Below the pieces are notes generated by a model. That model was given only the letters and a program-made list of their open reading frames with translations. It ran no database searches and was not told where the DNA came from. Source: JBAWWY01 sp037144355 (GTDB lineage Bacteria; Bacillota; Clostridia; Peptostreptococcales; Anaerovoracaceae). Taken from it: a DNA stretch of 35,440 bases. Positions 1-9,880 of the stretch are shown piece by piece. The DNA lies in assembly GCA_037144355.1 (NCBI GenBank), contig JBAWWY010000014.1, positions 1-35,440 on the forward strand, in the 5' to 3' direction. Made by a program: the position numbers and the translations under genes. Positions within the stretch are counted from its first letter, which is position 1; each line of letters starts with the position of its first letter.

Positions 1-34
1 TCATAAGCCCTTTTATTGTTTTATTTTGTATTTT

Positions 35-1102
35 TTATATTTCCATGGTCCATCCAAAGCTGTCTTTAACCTTGCCATTCTGTATTCCGACAATGGTGTC
101 GTAAATTTTCCTTGAAAGATCTCCAATCTCGCTGTTTCTAATAATCAGGCAGTTGTCCTTCCAGCATAGCTCTCCTACGGGAGAAATTGTTGCTGCAGTT
201 CCAGTGGCAAAGGCTTCGTCTAATCTTCCCTCTTCACCAGCCTGGTAGATTTCTTCAATAGTTAGTCTTTTTTCGCTCACTTTGATTCCCCACGACTTGA
301 GAAGGGTTATTACCGAATCCCTCGTTATGCCTGGTAATATTGTGCCTGAAAGCGGCGCTGTAATTACTTCATTGTCTATTACAAAGAAAGCATTGGAGGT
401 TCCTATTTCTTCCACATATTTTCTTTCAATTCCATCCAGCCAGAGAACCTGTGAATACCCCTTGGCAGCTGCCTTCTGTTGGGCTAGCAGGCTTGCTGCA
501 TAATTACCCCCGACCTTGGCCTCTCCAGTACCTCCGGGCACTGCTCTGACATATTCGTCTTCAACGAATATCTTGGTAGGCATAAGTCCGCCTTTGTAGT
601 AAGCTCCAACAGGTGACATGATTATTATAAACTTGTATTCCTTGGAAGCCCTAACTCCGAGGAATGCCTCGGTGGCGATTATAAATGGCCTAATGTAAAG
701 CGATGTTCCTGCTAGGGTTGGAATCCAGTCCTCATCCACCTTGACTACAGTTTTAATTGCTTCTATAACCAATTCGGGATTGATGTATGGGAGACAGATT
801 CTTGCGTTTGTGTTGTTCATTCTTTCCGCATTCTTTTCCGGCCTGAATAAAAGCGTTTTTCCTGTTGCAGTCTTGTAGGCTTTTAGTCCTTCGAACATTT
901 CCTGGCCATAATGGAAAACCGTAGCCGCAGGGTCAAGAGCGATAGGTCCATAAGGAATTATTCTTCCATCATACCATCCCTTGTCCTCGCTATAATCCAT
1001 AATAAACATATGATCCGTAAATACTGTTCCGAAGCTCAAGTCTCCACTGTCGGGTTTGATCCCTGGAGATTTTGTCCTGGTGATTTTGAAATTATAATCC
1101 AT
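35..1102 (-). CDS. ilvE: Branched-chain amino acid aminotransferase
   Basis: A 355-residue fold-type IV PLP aminotransferase that interconverts leucine, isoleucine and valine with their 2-oxo acids, using glutamate/2-oxoglutarate. The sequence shows FHYGQEMFEGLKAY near residues 63-76, the PLP lysine in GEAKVGGNYA (K196), a conserved region around EEIGTSNAFF, and TGTAATISPVGEL near the C-terminus. The length is normal for the long IlvE subfamily. The ATG start is preceded by AGGGAAAG. The gene is last in a same-strand run after buk, with a 115-nt AT-rich gap that could hold its own promoter. I saw no T-box-like leader in that gap. Next to butyrate kinase it may serve synthesis or fermentation of branched-chain amino acids; which one is inference. 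Confidence 0.95.
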   Translation of the reverse strand: MDYNFKITRTKSPGIKPDSGDLSFGTVFTDHMFIMDYSEDKGWYDGRIIPYGPIALDPAATVFHYGQEMFEGLKAYKTATGKTLLFRPEKNAERMNNTNARICLPYINPELVIEAIKTVVKVDEDWIPTLAGTSLYIRPFIIATEAFLGVRASKEYKFIIIMSPVGAYYKGGLMPTKIFVEDEYVRAVPGGTGEAKVGGNYAASLLAQQKAAAKGYSQVLWLDGIERKYVEEIGTSNAFFVIDNEVITAPLSGTILPGITRDSVITLLKSWGIKVSEKRLTIEEIYQAGEEGRLDEAFATGTAATISPVGELCWKDNCLIIRNSEIGDLSRKIYDTIVGIQNGKVKDSFGWTMEI

Positions 1103-1217
1103 TCTTTCCCTACTTTCTCAATATTGCTATTGCGTTTTTTATCATCTAATTGTTATTTCTGCAACTTGTTATTTTCTATTTATATATAAAAACTTTATCC
1201 TTGTTTAATTTTAAACT

Positions 1218-2282
1218 TTAGACGTAATGCTTGATTTCTATTTCACCTCTGAGGTATTGCAGGCCACGTTCTACTAATGCTTTTATTTCTTCTTCTCCAG
1301 GCACCAATTCCACTTTGCCGATGAAACCGATCCTGTCGGTGAGCATTTTGACGATTCTGCCATCGTAGGCTATACCTCCAGTAATTATTATCCTGTCGAT
1401 CTCGCCTGATAGTACTGTTGCCATTGCTCCGATTTCCTTTGCAATGTTATATGCCATTGCTTCATAAATGAAGGCTGCGAATTCGTCTCCCTCTTCTATC
1501 CTCTTGGTGACCTCTAGGCAGTTGCTGGTTCCAAGATATGCAGCCATTCCTGATTTTCCATAGAATTTTTTTTCAATATCCTTTTTAGCGAATCCACTAT
1601 AGCATAAGTTGATAAGCGGACCAGAAGGAACCGTACCCGCCCGTTCTGGAGAAAATGGCCCATCCCCCAGCAGCGCATTGTTCACATCCACTACTTTGCC
1701 TTTCTTGTGGGCTCCCACCGACACTCCTCCGCCAAGGTGTATGACTATGAAATTGCAGTCCTCGTACTTCTTCCCGATATTTTTGGCAACCAGCCTCGCT
1801 ACTGCCTTTTGATTCAATGCATGGAATATGCTTGCTCTTTTGAGTTCGGGCACACCGGTTATCCTGGCGATTTCATCCATTTCATCTACTACTACGGGAT
1901 CTGCGATATATGCCTTTATTCCCAGTTCGTCCGCAATTTTCTTTGCAATCAGCCCACCAAGATTTGAAGCATGTTGCCCTTGCACCCCTATTGAAAGGTC
2001 AAAAAAGAGTGCATCGTTTACTTCATAAATGCCGCTTTGTATAGGCTTGACCAAACCGCCTCTGGCTACTATGGCTGAAAGATCTGACAGTTTGACCCCA
2101 TGTTCAAGAACAGATTTTAAAACCAGTTCTTTTCTAAATTCATATTGTGATGCGATAGTTTCGAATTCGGCAATCTTTTCTGAAGCGTGCCTTATTGTTT
2201 CCTCGAAAATTGGATTTTCATCTTCAAATACACCAATTTTGGTTGATGTGGAACCTGGATTTATTATCAATAGTTTGAACAT
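1218..2282 (-). CDS. buk: Butyrate kinase
   Basis: A 354-residue ASKHA-fold acyl kinase (acetate/butyrate kinase family) that interconverts butyryl phosphate plus ADP with butyrate plus ATP. The N-terminus LLIINPGSTSTKIGVF is the phosphate-1 motif of the family. VIHLGGGVSVGAH near the middle and IIITGGIAYDGRIV near the C-terminus are its other nucleotide-binding motifs. Length and motifs fit Buk better than AckA, which is about 400 residues. The ATG is preceded by GGGAGATTTTT. The gene starts 20 nt after pncB ends. No phosphotransbutyrylase (ptb), the usual partner, is in the window. Branched-chain acyl substrates such as isobutyryl or isovaleryl phosphate are possible given the adjacent ilvE. 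Confidence 0.93.
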   Translation of the reverse strand: MFKLLIINPGSTSTKIGVFEDENPIFEETIRHASEKIAEFETIASQYEFRKELVLKSVLEHGVKLSDLSAIVARGGLVKPIQSGIYEVNDALFFDLSIGVQGQHASNLGGLIAKKIADELGIKAYIADPVVVDEMDEIARITGVPELKRASIFHALNQKAVARLVAKNIGKKYEDCNFIVIHLGGGVSVGAHKKGKVVDVNNALLGDGPFSPERAGTVPSGPLINLCYSGFAKKDIEKKFYGKSGMAAYLGTSNCLEVTKRIEEGDEFAAFIYEAMAYNIAKEIGAMATVLSGEIDRIIITGGIAYDGRIVKMLTDRIGFIGKVELVPGEEEIKALVERGLQYLRGEIEIKHYV

Positions 2283-2302
2283 AAAAATCTCCCAAAATCA
2301 AT

Positions 2303-3733
2303 TTAATAAATATACTTTTTAATAAGCTGGTCCTTAAGTTCCCACAGTTCCTTGGAAAGATCCACATAATATTCATGTGGATTTTCAAACCTGAGAATTT
2401 CTTCCCATAATGTTCCTACCTGTTGTTTGCAGAAATCTCTGATCTCTTCCAAAGTTGGCAATTTGTAGACGCATTGTCCTTTTTCGAATATCTTAACCTG
2501 AAGTTTCTTTGCGTAAAAATTGCTTGCAATCTTTCTTTTCCAAATGAATCCTGGGTCGAAAAGCTCGTAATCCTTGTCTTCCGGGATTATCTCCTGGGCA
2601 AGTGTTATGACATCGGCTATTGCCTTGTTTGTGTCCTTGTCATAAAGCCTGTACAAGGTTTTAAATCCTGGATTTGTTATCTTCTCGATATTTTCGCTTA
2701 TCTTGATCTTGGAAGCGATCTTTCCATTTTCCTCAACTGCTGCCAGCTTGTAAACTCCACCGAAAACCGGTTCCGATTTTGATGTTATAAGTCTTTCCCC
2801 AACTGCGAATACATCAATGCAGGCTCCCTGTTCTATTACTTCCCTGATGATATATTCGTCAAGAGAATTGGAAGCAAAAATCTTGCATTGAGGAAACCCA
2901 GCGGCATCAAGCATGGCTCTGGCCTTTTTCGACAGATATGTTATATCTCCGCTGTCTATTCTTATCCCCATTTTTTCTATATTCTGGTCGGCAAAAACCT
3001 TGATTGCATTTGGAACTCCTGACTTCAACGTATTGTATGTGTCAACTACAAATACCACATTTTCCGGATACATCTTTGCAAATGTGGAAAACGCCTCAAG
3101 TTCAGAGTCGAATATCTGAACCCAGCTGTGGGCCATTGTTCCAGTTGCCGGAACATTATAGTCCCTTTCAGCTAAAACACATGCCGTTCCAATGCAGCCT
3201 CCGATATATGCGGCTCTCGCCCCATGCACCGCCGCCGAAGCTCCCTGCGCCCTTCTGGTCCCAAATTCCATAACGCTTCTATCTTTTGCCGCCCTTACTA
3301 TCCTGTTGGCTTTTGTCGCAATCAAGCTCTGATGGTTTATAGCTAGAAGTACGATGGTTTCTATATATTGAGCTTGGATGATTGGGCCTCTAACAGTTAT
3401 CAAAGGTTCACCTGGGAAAACTGGAGTTCCTTCTGGAACCGCCCAGACATCGCATTCGAACTTAAAATTTCTTAGATATTCGAGGAATCCTTCGCTGAAT
3501 ATTCCTTTTGCTTTTAAATATTCAATATCAGCTTCTTCAAACTTCAGATTGTCCAGATATCCAATCAGTTGTTCCAATCCGGCAATAATGGCAAATCCGC
3601 CATTGTCCGGTATCTTTCTGAAAAACATGTCGAAATAGGCTATTTTGTCTTTATAACCTTTTTCGAAATAGCCATTGGCCATGGTAAGTTCATAAAAATC
3701 AGTCAACATAGTCAAGTTAAGTTTTTCAATCAT
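2303..3733 (-). CDS. pncB: Nicotinate phosphoribosyltransferase
   Basis: A 476-residue cytoplasmic enzyme that joins nicotinate to PRPP to give nicotinate mononucleotide, the entry step of NAD salvage (Preiss-Handler pathway). The sequence shows LTDFYELTMANGYF at the N-terminus, FGTRRAQG near residue 157, GTMAHSWVQ near residue 198, and RIDSGDI near residue 258 in the phosphoribosyl-binding region. Length is typical of the bacterial type. Its ATG overlaps the stop of the upstream EamA transporter gene by 4 nt (ATGA), so the two are probably translationally coupled. The coupling raises the possibility that the transporter imports a pyridine precursor, but EamA substrates cannot be predicted from sequence. 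Confidence 0.95.
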   Translation of the reverse strand: MIEKLNLTMLTDFYELTMANGYFEKGYKDKIAYFDMFFRKIPDNGGFAIIAGLEQLIGYLDNLKFEEADIEYLKAKGIFSEGFLEYLRNFKFECDVWAVPEGTPVFPGEPLITVRGPIIQAQYIETIVLLAINHQSLIATKANRIVRAAKDRSVMEFGTRRAQGASAAVHGARAAYIGGCIGTACVLAERDYNVPATGTMAHSWVQIFDSELEAFSTFAKMYPENVVFVVDTYNTLKSGVPNAIKVFADQNIEKMGIRIDSGDITYLSKKARAMLDAAGFPQCKIFASNSLDEYIIREVIEQGACIDVFAVGERLITSKSEPVFGGVYKLAAVEENGKIASKIKISENIEKITNPGFKTLYRLYDKDTNKAIADVITLAQEIIPEDKDYELFDPGFIWKRKIASNFYAKKLQVKIFEKGQCVYKLPTLEEIRDFCKQQVGTLWEEILRFENPHEYYVDLSKELWELKDQLIKKYIY

Positions 3734-4677
3734 GAATTTTCCTCCAACTGTATTATATGGGCTTTATCCACCCTGCCCTTTTCATAAATAACCACGAAAG
3801 CTGCAATAATGACTATTATACCACCAAATATTTGCATTGGCGAAATCATTTCTTTGAAAAAAAACCATCCAAATATGGTCGTGCTGATGGGAAGAAAATT
3901 TGAAAACAATGCGGTCGGCGTGACCCCAAGAACTCCAATTGCCCTTACATATATGATGAATCCAAGTCCAGCGCTCCCGATGCCTATAAACAAGAGCCAG
4001 AATGTCACTTCTCCTGTGAAAACGCTTGCCTTTGGAAGATTCATCAAGGTATAAGGCGCAAGCATGAGGGTCGTACATGTTATCTGAAAAAGTGAAAGTG
4101 AAACATCCGAATAGTTCTCATGAAGCTTTGCTGTAAGGAAATTGTAGGCATTCCAGGAAAGGACTGCTCCAAATGCCAGCAAATATCCAATAATCTTTCC
4201 TTGGAACAAGACCCGGAAATCCGCCCCGATGATAATAGCCACTCCAACCAGTGATGCCAGTACTCCAAGTACCATTATGGGAGTAATCTTCCTTTTATAA
4301 AGTATTTTTTCAATAATTATTGAGACTATTGGGACGCAGGACAGGATAAGTGTGAGGATGGAAAGCGGCAAATAGCCGATTGCGGAATATTCCAAAAAGA
4401 AATATCCCACCTCTCCCGTCAGCGCGCATAGTATATATATCGGAATGTCCTTTTTTGATAAATATGATTTCCTGTCAATTATCATTTTGATTGCAAATAC
4501 AAGCAGCAATGCAAGTGAGTATCTGAAAAATAACAGAACGAAAGTATCAAGGGAACGCAGCAGGATTTTTGCTGCGACATAGTCAAGCCCCCAAGCCATT
4601 ACCAAGGCAAACAACATTAAATAAGTGACAATCTTTTCGATTCGCAATCTTTTGATTTCAATGCCCGAGACTTTCAT
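3730..4677 (-). CDS. EamA-family (drug/metabolite transporter) permease
   Basis: A protein of about 315 residues with roughly ten hydrophobic helices in two repeated EamA halves, a member of the drug/metabolite transporter superfamily in the cytoplasmic membrane. The first half begins MLFALVMAWGLDYVAAKILL; the second contains LLAFGAVLSWNAYNFLTAKL, the usual second EamA repeat. I place the start at the ATG at 4677 because GGAG/GTGGA lies just upstream; an in-frame ATG at 4701 has no ribosome binding site. The gene ends with a 4-nt ATGA overlap into pncB. Its substrate is unknown; context suggests, weakly, a nicotinate-related compound. Confidence 0.85.
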   Translation of the reverse strand: MKVSGIEIKRLRIEKIVTYLMLFALVMAWGLDYVAAKILLRSLDTFVLLFFRYSLALLLVFAIKMIIDRKSYLSKKDIPIYILCALTGEVGYFFLEYSAIGYLPLSILTLILSCVPIVSIIIEKILYKRKITPIMVLGVLASLVGVAIIIGADFRVLFQGKIIGYLLAFGAVLSWNAYNFLTAKLHENYSDVSLSLFQITCTTLMLAPYTLMNLPKASVFTGEVTFWLLFIGIGSAGLGFIIYVRAIGVLGVTPTALFSNFLPISTTIFGWFFFKEMISPMQIFGGIIVIIAAFVVIYEKGRVDKAHIIQLEENS

Positions 4678-4735
4678 GAATTCCACGCTCCGCCAAATCA
4701 TTATTTTCAGATTGAATTATTCAAACAAATTTTTA

Positions 4736-7690
4736 CTATTTTAACACTTTTTTCAAATATTCACCAGTATAAGATTTCTCATGCTTTGCAACTTCCTCAG
4801 GAGTTCCAATGCAAACTATTTCTCCACCCCTGTCTCCACCATCCGGTCCAAGATCGATAATATAATCGCTGACCTTGATTACGTCAAGATTGTGTTCGAT
4901 GACAATAACAGTATTGCCCCCATCTACCAGTTTGTTGAGTACTGAAACCAGCTTGTCCACATCCGCAAAGTGGAGCCCTGTTGTCGGCTCGTCAAGAATA
5001 TAAAGAGTCCTTCCAGTACTTCTCTTGCTCAGTTCCGTAGCAAGCTTTATCCTTTGGGCCTCGCCTCCAGATAATTGAGTTGATGGCTGCCCCAGAGTTA
5101 TGTATCCAAGGCCGACCTCGCTCAATGTCTTAAGCTGCCTGGTTATGGTCGGAATATTCTTGAAGAATTCCAAAGCCTCTTCAACATTCATTGCAAGGAT
5201 ATCCGCTATATTTTTGCCCTTGTATTTCACTTCAAGTGTTTCCCTGTTGTATCTCTTGCCTTTGCAGACTTCGCAGGGAACGTACACATCGGGAAGAAAG
5301 TGCATTTCAATTCTTATTATTCCATCTCCGCTGCAGGATTCACATCTTCCACCTCTTACGTTAAAGCTGAATCTACCTTTTTCATAACCCCTTATTTTTG
5401 ATTCATGGAGCTGGGTGAAAAGATCCCTGATTGGGGTAAACAGCCCTGTATATGTGGCTGGATTGGATCTTGGGGTCCTTCCAATCGGTGACTGGTCTAT
5501 ATTTATTATCTTGTCTATATTCTCCAAACCAAGAATATCTCTATGCTTGCCTGGTTTGCTTTTTGCGTTGTTCAACTTTGCTGCAACGCTCTTATATAAT
5601 ATCTCATTGATAAGGCTGCTCTTTCCTGAGCCCGAGACACCTGTAATTGCAGTAAACACACCTAAAGGTAGTTCTACATCTATATCCTTGAGGTTGTTCT
5701 CGCTGGCACCTATGATTTTAATAAATCTGCCGTCGGAAACTCTTCTCGTTTCTGGAATTTCAATCTTTCTCTTACCGCTTAGGTATTGGCCGGTAATGGA
5801 ATGTTCGCAGCTGAGAATCTTTTGAATATCTCCCTCACAGACAATTTCTCCACCATGTATTCCTGCCCCGGGACCAATATCAACGATATAGTCGGCCGCA
5901 TACATGGTTTCCTCGTCATGCTCTACGATAATTAGTGTGTTCCCAAGCTCTGTAAGATTTCTCAAGGTTTTGAGAAGTTTTTTGTTGTCCTTCTGATGAA
6001 GACCAATGCTTGGTTCGTCAAGTATGTAAAGCACTCCCATGAGACTGGATCCTATCTGTGTTGCCAGTCTGATTCTTTGGGATTCTCCCCCTGACAATGT
6101 TCCCGAGGATCGGGACAAGCTCAGGTAGTCAAGTCCAACATTGACAAGGAAGTTCAATCTTTCCCTGATTTCCTTTACTATTTGCTGGGCGATTATTGTA
6201 TCTTTTGTGGAAAGCTTGATTGATTCCACAAACTTGAGTCCTTCCCGTACTGACAAATCGGTAAACTCCGCAATACTTTTATCTCCCACAGTTACAGCAA
6301 GAACTTCTGGTTTAAGCCTTTTCCCTTTGCAGTCGTCACATGGTACAAGACTCATGAATTCCTCAATTTTTCCTCTTATGTAGTCTGAGTTGGTGTCTTT
6401 GTACCTTCTCTCAAGATTGTTCACCACTCCCTCAAATGCCTGGCTCATAAAGGATTTGAATCCTCCATTTTTGCTTTCGTAGTAGTAGTTCAGCTTCTTG
6501 TTTTTAGTTCCATATAAAAGTTCTTGTACAAATTGCTTTGGCAATTTGTTGAATTTCGTATCAAGACTTACCTTGTGTGATTCGGCAAGTGCTCCGATTA
6601 TCTTGTGATAATATGTGCCTTCCTCCATGGAGGAGAATATCCCTCCAAGGGCGCCTTCGTTGATGCTTAACTCGGAATCAGTAACAATCAAATCAGGATC
6701 CACTTTCTGTAGGAATCCAAGACCCTTGCAAGATGTGCATGCCCCAAATGGACTATTGAATGAAAACATCCTTGGTTCAAGTTCTTCAATGCTTACTCCG
6801 TGTTCGGGACAGGCGAATTTCGTACTGAACAGCAATTCAAATCCCTTGGCGCCTTCTTTTACGTTCTCATTTGCATTCTCATTTACTGTTTCATCGGTTG
6901 CATTTCCCTCATTTAAATCGGCATCCGAAACATAATCGGTATTGGCATTTTCCGATTTCTTTTTTCCATCCATGAGCTGTGTAATTATAACCAGACCTTC
7001 TCCATGGACTAGCGCCATTTCCACAGACTCGGAAAGTCTGCTTTGTATGTCGTCGTTTATAATTATTCTGTCCACGACAATTTCAATGGTATGTTTAAAG
7101 GTTTTTTCCAGCTTCACATCTTCTTCAGTGATTTCGTAAATCACACCGTCAATTCTGGCACGGGTGAAACCGTCTTTTTTTATTCTTTCCAGAAGCTTCT
7201 CATGCTCGCCTTTTCGATCCCTGACCACAGGGGCAAGAATGAGAATTTTCGTTCCTTTTGGAATTTCCATTATATTTTCAACAATCTGATCTATGCTTTG
7301 TGAAGAGATAACCCTTCCGCAAGTGGGACAATGGGGAACTCCAATCCTGGCATACATCAGTCTGAGATAGTCATATATTTCAGTAACTGTTCCAACTGTG
7401 GATCTTGGATTCTTGCTGGTAGTTTTCTGATCGATGGAAATAGCGGGTGAAAGACCTTCAATGGACTCAACATCTGGTTTCTCCATCTGCCCGAGGAACT
7501 GCCTCGCATATGCGGACAAACTTTCCACATACCTTCTCTGTCCTTCTGCATAAATGGTATCAAAAGCCAAGGATGATTTCCCAGAACCTGACAACCCAGT
7601 GAAAACAACCATCTTGTCTCTTGGTATGGTTATATCTATATTTTTAAGGTTGTGCTCTTTGGCGCCTTTTATTACTAAATTCTTTATCAT
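4736..7690 (-). CDS. uvrA: Excinuclease ABC subunit A
   Basis: A 984-residue ATPase and damage sensor of nucleotide excision repair that loads UvrB on DNA. The sequence shows two ABC modules: Walker A GLSGSGKSS at residues 32-40 and GVSGSGKSS in the second half, with two LSGGE signature motifs (SGGESQRIRLA and SGGEAQRIKLA). The C-terminal zinc hairpin CESC...CEVC is intact. The upstream zinc module reads CPEH...CTSC, with a histidine in place of the second cysteine. Residues about 241-281 form an Asn/Asp/Glu-rich insert just before it. The start is the ATG at 7690 behind GAGGGACAAA; an in-frame TTG five codons upstream overlaps that site. uvrB lies upstream on the same strand, about 150 nt away. 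Confidence 0.97.
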   Translation of the reverse strand: MIKNLVIKGAKEHNLKNIDITIPRDKMVVFTGLSGSGKSSLAFDTIYAEGQRRYVESLSAYARQFLGQMEKPDVESIEGLSPAISIDQKTTSKNPRSTVGTVTEIYDYLRLMYARIGVPHCPTCGRVISSQSIDQIVENIMEIPKGTKILILAPVVRDRKGEHEKLLERIKKDGFTRARIDGVIYEITEEDVKLEKTFKHTIEIVVDRIIINDDIQSRLSESVEMALVHGEGLVIITQLMDGKKKSENANTDYVSDADLNEGNATDETVNENANENVKEGAKGFELLFSTKFACPEHGVSIEELEPRMFSFNSPFGACTSCKGLGFLQKVDPDLIVTDSELSINEGALGGIFSSMEEGTYYHKIIGALAESHKVSLDTKFNKLPKQFVQELLYGTKNKKLNYYYESKNGGFKSFMSQAFEGVVNNLERRYKDTNSDYIRGKIEEFMSLVPCDDCKGKRLKPEVLAVTVGDKSIAEFTDLSVREGLKFVESIKLSTKDTIIAQQIVKEIRERLNFLVNVGLDYLSLSRSSGTLSGGESQRIRLATQIGSSLMGVLYILDEPSIGLHQKDNKKLLKTLRNLTELGNTLIIVEHDEETMYAADYIVDIGPGAGIHGGEIVCEGDIQKILSCEHSITGQYLSGKRKIEIPETRRVSDGRFIKIIGASENNLKDIDVELPLGVFTAITGVSGSGKSSLINEILYKSVAAKLNNAKSKPGKHRDILGLENIDKIINIDQSPIGRTPRSNPATYTGLFTPIRDLFTQLHESKIRGYEKGRFSFNVRGGRCESCSGDGIIRIEMHFLPDVYVPCEVCKGKRYNRETLEVKYKGKNIADILAMNVEEALEFFKNIPTITRQLKTLSEVGLGYITLGQPSTQLSGGEAQRIKLATELSKRSTGRTLYILDEPTTGLHFADVDKLVSVLNKLVDGGNTVIVIEHNLDVIKVSDYIIDLGPDGGDRGGEIVCIGTPEEVAKHEKSYTGEYLKKVLK

Positions 7691-7841
7691 TTTGTCCCTC
7701 TTCAAATTATTCTACTTATATTAATTTACTACTTTATTTATTACTTAACTTTCCAATTTAATATTTAATCCAATAATAAAATCTATTATTTTCAAATCAT
7801 AATTTAAATCTGCTATTTTATTATGTCCTTATATTGATTTT

Positions 7842-9818
7842 TTATTTTCTTAGTTTTAGTTCAAAGATCTTGTCCCTTAGTTCAGCTGCTCTTTCAAAAT
7901 GAAGATTTGTAGCAGCTTCCTTCATTTCATCTTCCAGCTTTTTAATCAGTGCGAGCAACTCACGTCTTGTTAGTTCAGAGGCAGACCTGCTTTCATAGAA
8001 CAGATCTTTTTCCTCGGCAATCTTTGTTGCTTCGATTATTGCACGAATGGATTTTTCAATAGTCTTTGGAGTGATTCCATGTTTTTTATTATACTCCAGC
8101 TGGACTTCTCTTCTTCTATCATTTTCACTTATTGCCGCTGCCATCGACCTTGTTATCTTGTCGGCATACATTATTACCCTACCATTGGAGTTTCTGGCTG
8201 CTCTTCCCACTGTCTGAATCAAAGATGTTTCAGATCTAAGGAATCCTTCCTTGTCGGCGTCAATGATAGCCACAAGGGAAACCTCTGGAAGATCAAGCCC
8301 TTCTCTTAGAAGGTTTATACCAACCAGCACGTCGAATACTCCCAGCCTTAGATCCCGAAGTATTTCCATCCTCTCAAGGGTCAATATTTCAGAATGGAGA
8401 TATTTGACTCTAATGCCCACATTGCGTAAATAATCCGTTAGGCTTTCCGCCATTTTTTTAGTCAAAGTGGTAACCAGCACTCTTTCTTTTCTTTCAACGA
8501 CCTTGTTGATTTCGCCAATTAAATCGTCAATTTGTCCCTCACTTTTCCTAATATCTATGACAGGATCGATTAGCCCAGTAGGTCTTAGTACTTGCTCCAC
8601 TATTACATTGTCGCACTTCTCCCTTTCATAAGGTCCTGGGGTCGCACTGACAAATACGGTCTGGTTTATAAGGCTTTCAAATTCTTCAAAACATAATGGA
8701 CGGTTGTCCATAGCCGATGGAAGCCTGAATCCATAATCCACCAATGACTGCTTCCTTGACCTGTCTCCGGCATACATTGCCCTGAGTTGTGGAAGCATGG
8801 CATGTGATTCGTCGATTATTAGTAGAAAATCATCCGGGAAATAATCAATCAGTGTATATGGCCGGTTTCCCTGGCTTAGGCCGTTTATGTGCCTCGAATA
8901 ATTTTCAATTCCCTTGCAAATGCCGACTTCCCTTAGTAGCTCCAAGTCGTATCTGGTCTTTTGTTCAATCCTCTGGGCTTCAATTAGTTTCCCATTGCTT
9001 TGGAACCATTTTATGCGTTCTTCCAGTTCCTCTTCAATCGAAACCAATGCCAGTTCCATCTTCTCTTTAGTAGTTACATAATGTGATGCTGGGAAAATAG
9101 AGATATGGTTTCTGAGACCAAGAATTTCCCCCGTCAATGGATTCATTTCCTTGATCGCTTCTATCTCATCCCCAAATAGTTCTATTCTTAAAACAACTTC
9201 CGCTCCAATTGGATGGATGTCGATTATGTCTCCCCTTACCCTGAATGTCCCCCGCTTGAAATCCATGTCGTTTCTACTGTACTGAATCTCTACTAGCTTT
9301 CGCAGAATCTCATTTCTACTTTTTATCATTCCCGGCCTAAGTGAGAGGACCTGGTTTTCATAATCTACAGGACTTCCCAATCCATATATGCATGAAACGC
9401 TGGCAACGATGACAACGTCTTTTCTTTCCGAAAGAGCGGCCGTCGCCGAGTGGCGAAGTTTTTCTATTTCATCGTTTATTTCCGAATCCTTTTCAATATA
9501 GGTGTCAGTGGATGGAACATAGGCTTCCGGCTGGTAATAGTCGTAATAGCTTACAAAAAACTCCACGGCATTGTCTGGGAAAAATTCTTTGAACTCTCCG
9601 CAGAGCTGGGCCGCAAGTGTCTTATTATGTGATATGACCAGCGTAGGCTTTTGAACCCTCTCAATGACGTTGGCCATGGTAAAGGTCTTACCTGATCCGG
9701 TAACCCCCAGCAATGTCTGGAATTTGTCCCCGGCCAATATCCCTTTGGCAAGCTTTTCCACTGCTTCAGGTTGGTCCGCAGTCATTTTATAGTTCGATAC
9801 AACTTTAAATTTATTCAA
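7842..9818 (-). CDS. uvrB: Excinuclease ABC subunit B
   Basis: A 658-residue helicase-like subunit that verifies damage and recruits UvrC. The sequence shows Walker A GVTGSGKT near residue 39, the beta-hairpin tyrosines in YYDYYQPEAYVPSTDTYIEKD, Walker B IDESH, helicase motif VSATPGPYE, motif VI QTVGRAARN, and a C-terminal UVR domain (LEDEMKEAATNLHFERAAELRD) that binds UvrC. Length is standard. The start is a TTG at 9818 with GGAAGGA about 10 nt upstream. The following FKVVSNYKMTADQPEAV matches the usual UvrB N-terminus, so a later ATG would cut off conserved sequence. Confidence 0.97.
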   Translation of the reverse strand: MNKFKVVSNYKMTADQPEAVEKLAKGILAGDKFQTLLGVTGSGKTFTMANVIERVQKPTLVISHNKTLAAQLCGEFKEFFPDNAVEFFVSYYDYYQPEAYVPSTDTYIEKDSEINDEIEKLRHSATAALSERKDVVIVASVSCIYGLGSPVDYENQVLSLRPGMIKSRNEILRKLVEIQYSRNDMDFKRGTFRVRGDIIDIHPIGAEVVLRIELFGDEIEAIKEMNPLTGEILGLRNHISIFPASHYVTTKEKMELALVSIEEELEERIKWFQSNGKLIEAQRIEQKTRYDLELLREVGICKGIENYSRHINGLSQGNRPYTLIDYFPDDFLLIIDESHAMLPQLRAMYAGDRSRKQSLVDYGFRLPSAMDNRPLCFEEFESLINQTVFVSATPGPYEREKCDNVIVEQVLRPTGLIDPVIDIRKSEGQIDDLIGEINKVVERKERVLVTTLTKKMAESLTDYLRNVGIRVKYLHSEILTLERMEILRDLRLGVFDVLVGINLLREGLDLPEVSLVAIIDADKEGFLRSETSLIQTVGRAARNSNGRVIMYADKITRSMAAAISENDRRREVQLEYNKKHGITPKTIEKSIRAIIEATKIAEEKDLFYESRSASELTRRELLALIKKLEDEMKEAATNLHFERAAELRDKIFELKLRK

Positions 9819-9880
9819 ACTAACTATTCCTTCCAGTTTTCATAATTATATTCAAATTATACTTTCAAAACACGCATTTT

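Noticed and set aside
1103..1217. Possible T-box or leader attenuator before ilvE
   Set aside because: The 115-nt gap has no T-box core sequence and no terminator/antiterminator pair that I could find.
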